This document shows positions 60,201 through 64,000 of a DNA stretch of 64,000 nt, piece after piece. Position numbers and translations under genes: made by a program. The notes under the pieces are model-generated. The model ran no database searches. It saw only the letters and a program-made list of their open reading frames with translations, and had not been told where the DNA came from. The DNA lies in NCBI GenBank assembly GCA_037576195.1, contig CM075102.1:22006745-22070744 (forward strand), in the 5' to 3' direction. Positions within the stretch are counted from its first letter, which is position 1; each line of letters begins with the position of its first letter. This DNA comes from Phytoseiulus persimilis (taxonomy: Eukaryota; Arthropoda; Arachnida; Mesostigmata; Phytoseiidae).

Positions 60201-63200
60201 GAGATATGGGATCGAGAGAGCGTCCCTGAACTTGAGAGGAGGGAGGATCCGCAATCAACAAAGGCACAACGTCGTGGCATGTGTGCGTTGATTGACACAA
60301 GTGAGTCGGGCGGTTCGCTCTGCGCGAAACTTTGCGTGGTGCCTCGTTGTGAGTTCCCGCCCCGAAATGGGGTGAGAAATAGTATGAGAGAGTCGAATGC
60401 TGAGATACTTGCCAGGATTCGCATCATGTTCCAGAGAACTATGATCAGGGAACACATTCACTACGCTCAGCTTCTGAGCCTACAACGTTCCAAGAATGCC
60501 AGAACCACCAAGAGCATGGTCGAAACTCGAGCCCGGAGAGTTTGAAGCTCCCTAGGACTCCGACTGCGGTCTAAAGAAAACATAGTCGGTACTTTTAGGC
60601 AGTAAATCAGTATTGACCACGTCTCATTAAGCTAGATATGGTTATCCTGAGTCGATAATAGCAGACCGAGGCCTTCTCCAAAACAAGTCTCGACAGCGTG
60701 TCGCGGGTCAGTTCTCCCCTCCGTTATTTTATCCACAATGGAATCTCCTCACTGGTCGGTGTCATATTTACCGATTTGGATATCGCCTTCCCTGACAGAG
60801 AGCGGAGGGAACCGAGGGGCGGACCAGACGTCGCGTCCGGATCTTGATGTCGTCACTCGACGCGGCCCCAAGATGATCGACTTCTCTGTTGATTCCGATT
60901 TCTCCTCTTGAATGGCTCCTCGCGCTTGATGATACAGAGAGCATGACTCGGGATAAGCCGTCTTAAAACTCCTAGACTCGGCTTCCCAATAGAGGGTATG
61001 CGTTGGAGGAATCGCCCCCCCCCCCCCCCCCGTGATGATCTCCACGCGATGGAAATTTCCCTGGAACGCGGCGAAGTGTTCAGAGCTCAGTCAGGGACAG
61101 CCGTCAGAGACATCCGTCGAGGCTCCTGCCTTCTGATGTTCGACTGACGCGCGGTTGTACGAGAGCGCTCCCGTCGATGCGGGCGGGCAGCTTTCTTCAA
61201 GTTGGCACGGGTGCCCTTCGGAGCCCGCCCTACTGAATCATTTTTCCGCCTGTCACGAGTTTATTGCTCGAAAAATCACTGTTCGCCATGAAATCGCGCG
61301 TCACCGTGAGTTAAGTTCCGCCAAGACTATATATTAACAAGCAAAGTTCGGACGCATGCTCGAACGTGTGAAAATTTTCTTGTTCTGAGCTACCCTCCGT
61401 GGTTTATCGCTTGTTAGCCAATAAAATGGTGGGCGTGCTCAAGCTCATATACGCCACATTTGTTCGTAATGGTACAGAGCGATGTAGGGTACAGATCGGC
61501 TACGCGCCGGTGAAGGTGAGCATTGGAGTCGCGGTAGACTTCGTGAGCGAGGAAGAGGAGAGAGCTGTTGGGGGTTCGAGGGTGGGCTGTATGCAAGGAT
61601 CTGTGAACAAATAATGTGAATCTCATCACTTCAAGCGTGCAATGTGATAGCGAGGAAGCCAGTCCGAGTCTCGCGAGAATGAGAGAGGCAGTCGACGGAC
61701 GCATAGCAAACTTCAGCACGGGGAATCGTCAATTGATTCTGACACGTGCCTAAGAGAACAGCTTCTGTGCTGGGGTGCTTCGAATTCAAATCCAATTCTT
61801 GATTCATATCAAAACAATTTTTCAAGAACGTTTCCTCTCGAGTATGTGTGAGATCAATTCCTCTCTGAGCGATGATCTCTCAATGCATTCTTGAGATTTC
61901 CCCCGATAAATTGAGCGTTTTCAAAGTTTGTGAGGCCGGTCTAGCAGCGACAGGTGGCAATAGCAAACCGGAACTCGTATTCTTTTTCCGTAGAGCTCTA
62001 CGATGATTTGGTTGACAGTGCGTAAATTCAGGTGAATAAATCACCCTCCAAACACGTCAGGCCTCCATTCGCTGACGAGTATCCTATCCCGTTCCGAAAG
62101 GGTAAAGGCAGGCCCAATGACTAGGGCTTGATTCCCAACGGGAAGCGTGGATCTTCCATTTTTCTCCGCGATGTTGTGAATTTCGGCATTTTTCGATGAG
62201 GACTCATCTCCCTTCGTAACTTTCAGAACTCCAGTCGTCGACGCGATGCCTTCTCGCGCCACGGGTGATTCCGCCTACTCGATGCCGCCCCACCTCATGC
62301 GGTCGTTCGCGGAACAATCAATGCACTCGCCATCGGCAGCGCCATCGCAGCGTTTTGCAATTCCGAACGTTTTGCGGAAGCCACTCGCTGAGCGGAATGA
62401 GTAGATCAAAACATACAGTGGGAGTTTTGAGCTCCCAAGCAGCGGGCCGAATCGTCTGAAGATTGGTTGGCGACACATGAGAAACGTGTCGCCGAGTCAT
62501 CTGTCTTTCAAGTCCTGCGATCCGGTCGATGACCTCACCTCGATTTCAGCTGTTGGAATCACCTCGAGTCTGGAGCTGATGAAGAGTTGTGGCCGGATCT
62601 CGGAGATGCCGATTTCAAGGAAGCTACATTACACGCCAGGATTCGAGACGGGAGAGGACGTGTCCGGAAGGTAACACTCGAGGGGAAAATCTCGGATGGG
62701 CTTCGGGGGCGGGGCATTCGATTCGCTGTGAAACAATTTCGGGAAGCTATGAACACTGCGATCTTGCGACGTTCTCGGTTGAATGAGAAGGCTCAGAGCA
62801 ATTTAAGAGCGCAGATTCGGAGCGTGGTAACTCTGAAATTCTCAAAGTCGAGTTCACCGTCGCAAATTTATCAAACCATTCTCCGACAACGTTATTTTGC
62901 GCTTTTCGTGTGAACGTCAGGAGTGGAGAGGAAAAAGGAGTGAAGAGTTCCGAGAAAAGCGCGAAATAGCGTTTTCAGAAATTGGTTCGATCAATTCCTG
63001 ACTGGAAAGTCGACTATTGGAAATTTGCAGTTACTTCATTTTTGAATCTGAGCTCTCCAACTGAGGAGCCTGATTCCAAAACGTCACACCTCCAAAATCA
63101 CGAATTTTGAGATTCTTGCAGAATATTGTAGGCCTCGATATTCCGCACTCCATGCTATGAATAGAAATCCGAAATTCGTCTCCTTTCTGTTTTGTTTCAC

Positions 63201-63599
63201 CCAACGAAAACCGGTTTAAGATCCAAAACGGCACATCACCATCTAGCTGCCAGTTCCAAAACGGCATTCCGGAAGGAGAAGAAGCTTATCGATGTCCGGA
63301 GACCTCTCATGAAGTCAGGCATTACTCAAGAGCATCCATGCATGTCATTCTATCGCGAAATCGACGCCTGATTCCTAAAGACGCAGCTAGAACTCGTGCT
63401 AGCTCCAGATCTTGCTCCTCAGCCGATGATTGAAGTGCGATTCTGAGCATCATCATGGACTATCAACAATGTCTCCGTATTCAAGTTCTCAGCTAATAAA
63501 CATCAACATCCAGGTCGGACTCGAAAGCGCAATCTGTTTTCTCTGTTCCGCATTCTGATTCCATGCACTCCTGGATACAGGTGTAGAGATTCCAGGCTT
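57228..63599. other. Intergenic, no recognised gene beyond PIGQ 5' end
   Basis: 6.4 kb. The first 270 bp may contain the missing 5' exon of PIGQ. The rest shows no recognisable protein. Frames such as 62,587-62,913 (+) and 62,041-62,262 (-) are short and have no known motif. A 16-bp C-tract lies at about 61,015-61,031, and related short repeats (TTCCAAAACG...) begin at 63,074. Confidence 0.45.
63074..63266 (+). repeat. Degenerate copies of a CCAAAACG-CACATC repeat
   Basis: Three partial copies lie in the same orientation: TTCCAAAACGTCACACC (63,074-63,090), ATCCAAAACGGCACATC (63,221-63,237) and CCAGTTCCAAAACGGCA (63,250-63,266). They match the terminal arms of the inverted-repeat element just downstream, and may be remains of the same family. 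Confidence 0.6.
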
Positions 63600-63814
63600 C
63601 CAGTTTCAAAACGTCACATCTCCATCTGACCGAGGTTGGGTTTTACCGTTTTTCCGCAGGAATTTCGAGCGCCATTCACAGGAACGGATAGCGCGCCGTA
63701 GCTGTGCCACCTTGAATCAGTATCGAGAGAATTTCGTCGAGTGGATGAACGATCACAGTTCCCTCTTGATTTCTCGACAACCAAAAAAGTGGAGATGTGA
63801 CGTTTTGGAACTGG
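63600..63814. mobile_element. MITE-like inverted-repeat element
   Basis: A 25-bp arm starts CCAGTTTCAAAACGTC at 63,600-63,624. It is matched in reverse complement by the arm at 63,790-63,814, with one mismatch. The whole unit is 215 bp with no coding frame of note, as expected of a miniature inverted-repeat transposable element. No target-site duplication is obvious at the outer edges, so the exact ends are uncertain. Confidence 0.6.
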
Positions 63815-63933
63815 GCTCTTCAATTTGTCTCCTCCGGACAGCCCTTACTCTGGGGAAGTTCGATTTATTCGATTCTCAGACTATTTTCGGGATCCAAGAT
63901 TTGTGACGAAAAACCGCCCTAGAATTGGTTCTA

Positions 63934-64000
63934 GAATCACCCCTCCAGAGTTGGGAAGTGATGCTCAGATTGACCCCGGAATCACCCCCCCAGAGTTGGA
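63934..64000 (-). repeat. 45-bp minisatellite, partial, cut by window end
   Basis: GAATCACCCCTCCAGAGTTGG (around 63,934-63,954) recurs almost exactly 45 bp later, at 63,979-63,999. On the minus strand the unit reads CCGGGGTCAATCTGAGCATC, then ACTTCCCAACTCTGG and a GGTGATTC block. That lines up with the units of the array at 14,444-14,890. The array runs off the window edge. Confidence 0.7.

Noticed and set aside
62587-62913. 108-codon plus-strand ORF with a lysine/arginine-rich, protein-like sequence
   Set aside because: No recognised domain and no neighbouring exon in phase. It is kept only as a mention within the intergenic entry.

Overview
This is a stretch of eukaryotic nuclear DNA. The genes are split by many short GT-AG introns, mostly about 50-400 bp, and carry arthropod-like housekeeping proteins. 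A mite or other small chelicerate fits best. That placement is inference from gene structure and protein resemblance, not from a search. All gene names rest on recognising conserved family sequence by eye, and exon limits were worked out from reading frame, phase and splice signals.

Layout. Positions 1-30,975 are gene-poor: I recognise no host gene there. They hold repeat-derived DNA: a 10-unit, 45-bp minisatellite (14,444-14,890), a frameshifted DDE transposase fossil (about 18,137-18,560), a four-unit 16-bp tandem repeat (26,214-26,277) and two copies of a transposon-end-like motif. Positions 30,976-57,227 are a compact gene block. It holds UDP-glucose 6-dehydrogenase (+), an unidentified acidic protein (-), a SNAPC5-like snRNA-activating complex subunit (-), two tandem saccharopine-dehydrogenase-like oxidoreductases (-, copies A and B), an M14 digestive-type carboxypeptidase (+), nucleoporin NUP107 (-), replication factor CDC45 (+) and the GPI-GlcNAc transferase subunit PIGQ (-). 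Positions 57,500-64,000 are again without a recognised gene. They end in an inverted-repeat element and in more copies of a 45-bp repeat that resembles the one 49 kb away.

How the genes relate. They do not form one pathway. They serve proteoglycan precursor synthesis (UGDH), snRNA transcription (SNAPC5-like), nuclear pore structure (NUP107), replication initiation (CDC45), GPI anchor synthesis (PIGQ) and extracellular digestion (carboxypeptidase). UGDH/orphan, carboxypeptidase/NUP107 and CDC45/PIGQ are convergent pairs. NUP107/CDC45 and copy B/carboxypeptidase are divergent pairs.

The point most worth following is the tandem oxidoreductase pair. Both copies keep the same ten exons and the same phases. 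The downstream copy A has a GTG where B has its ATG, a GC donor in intron 1, a one-codon deletion and an altered family motif. I found no clearly new multi-gene system.
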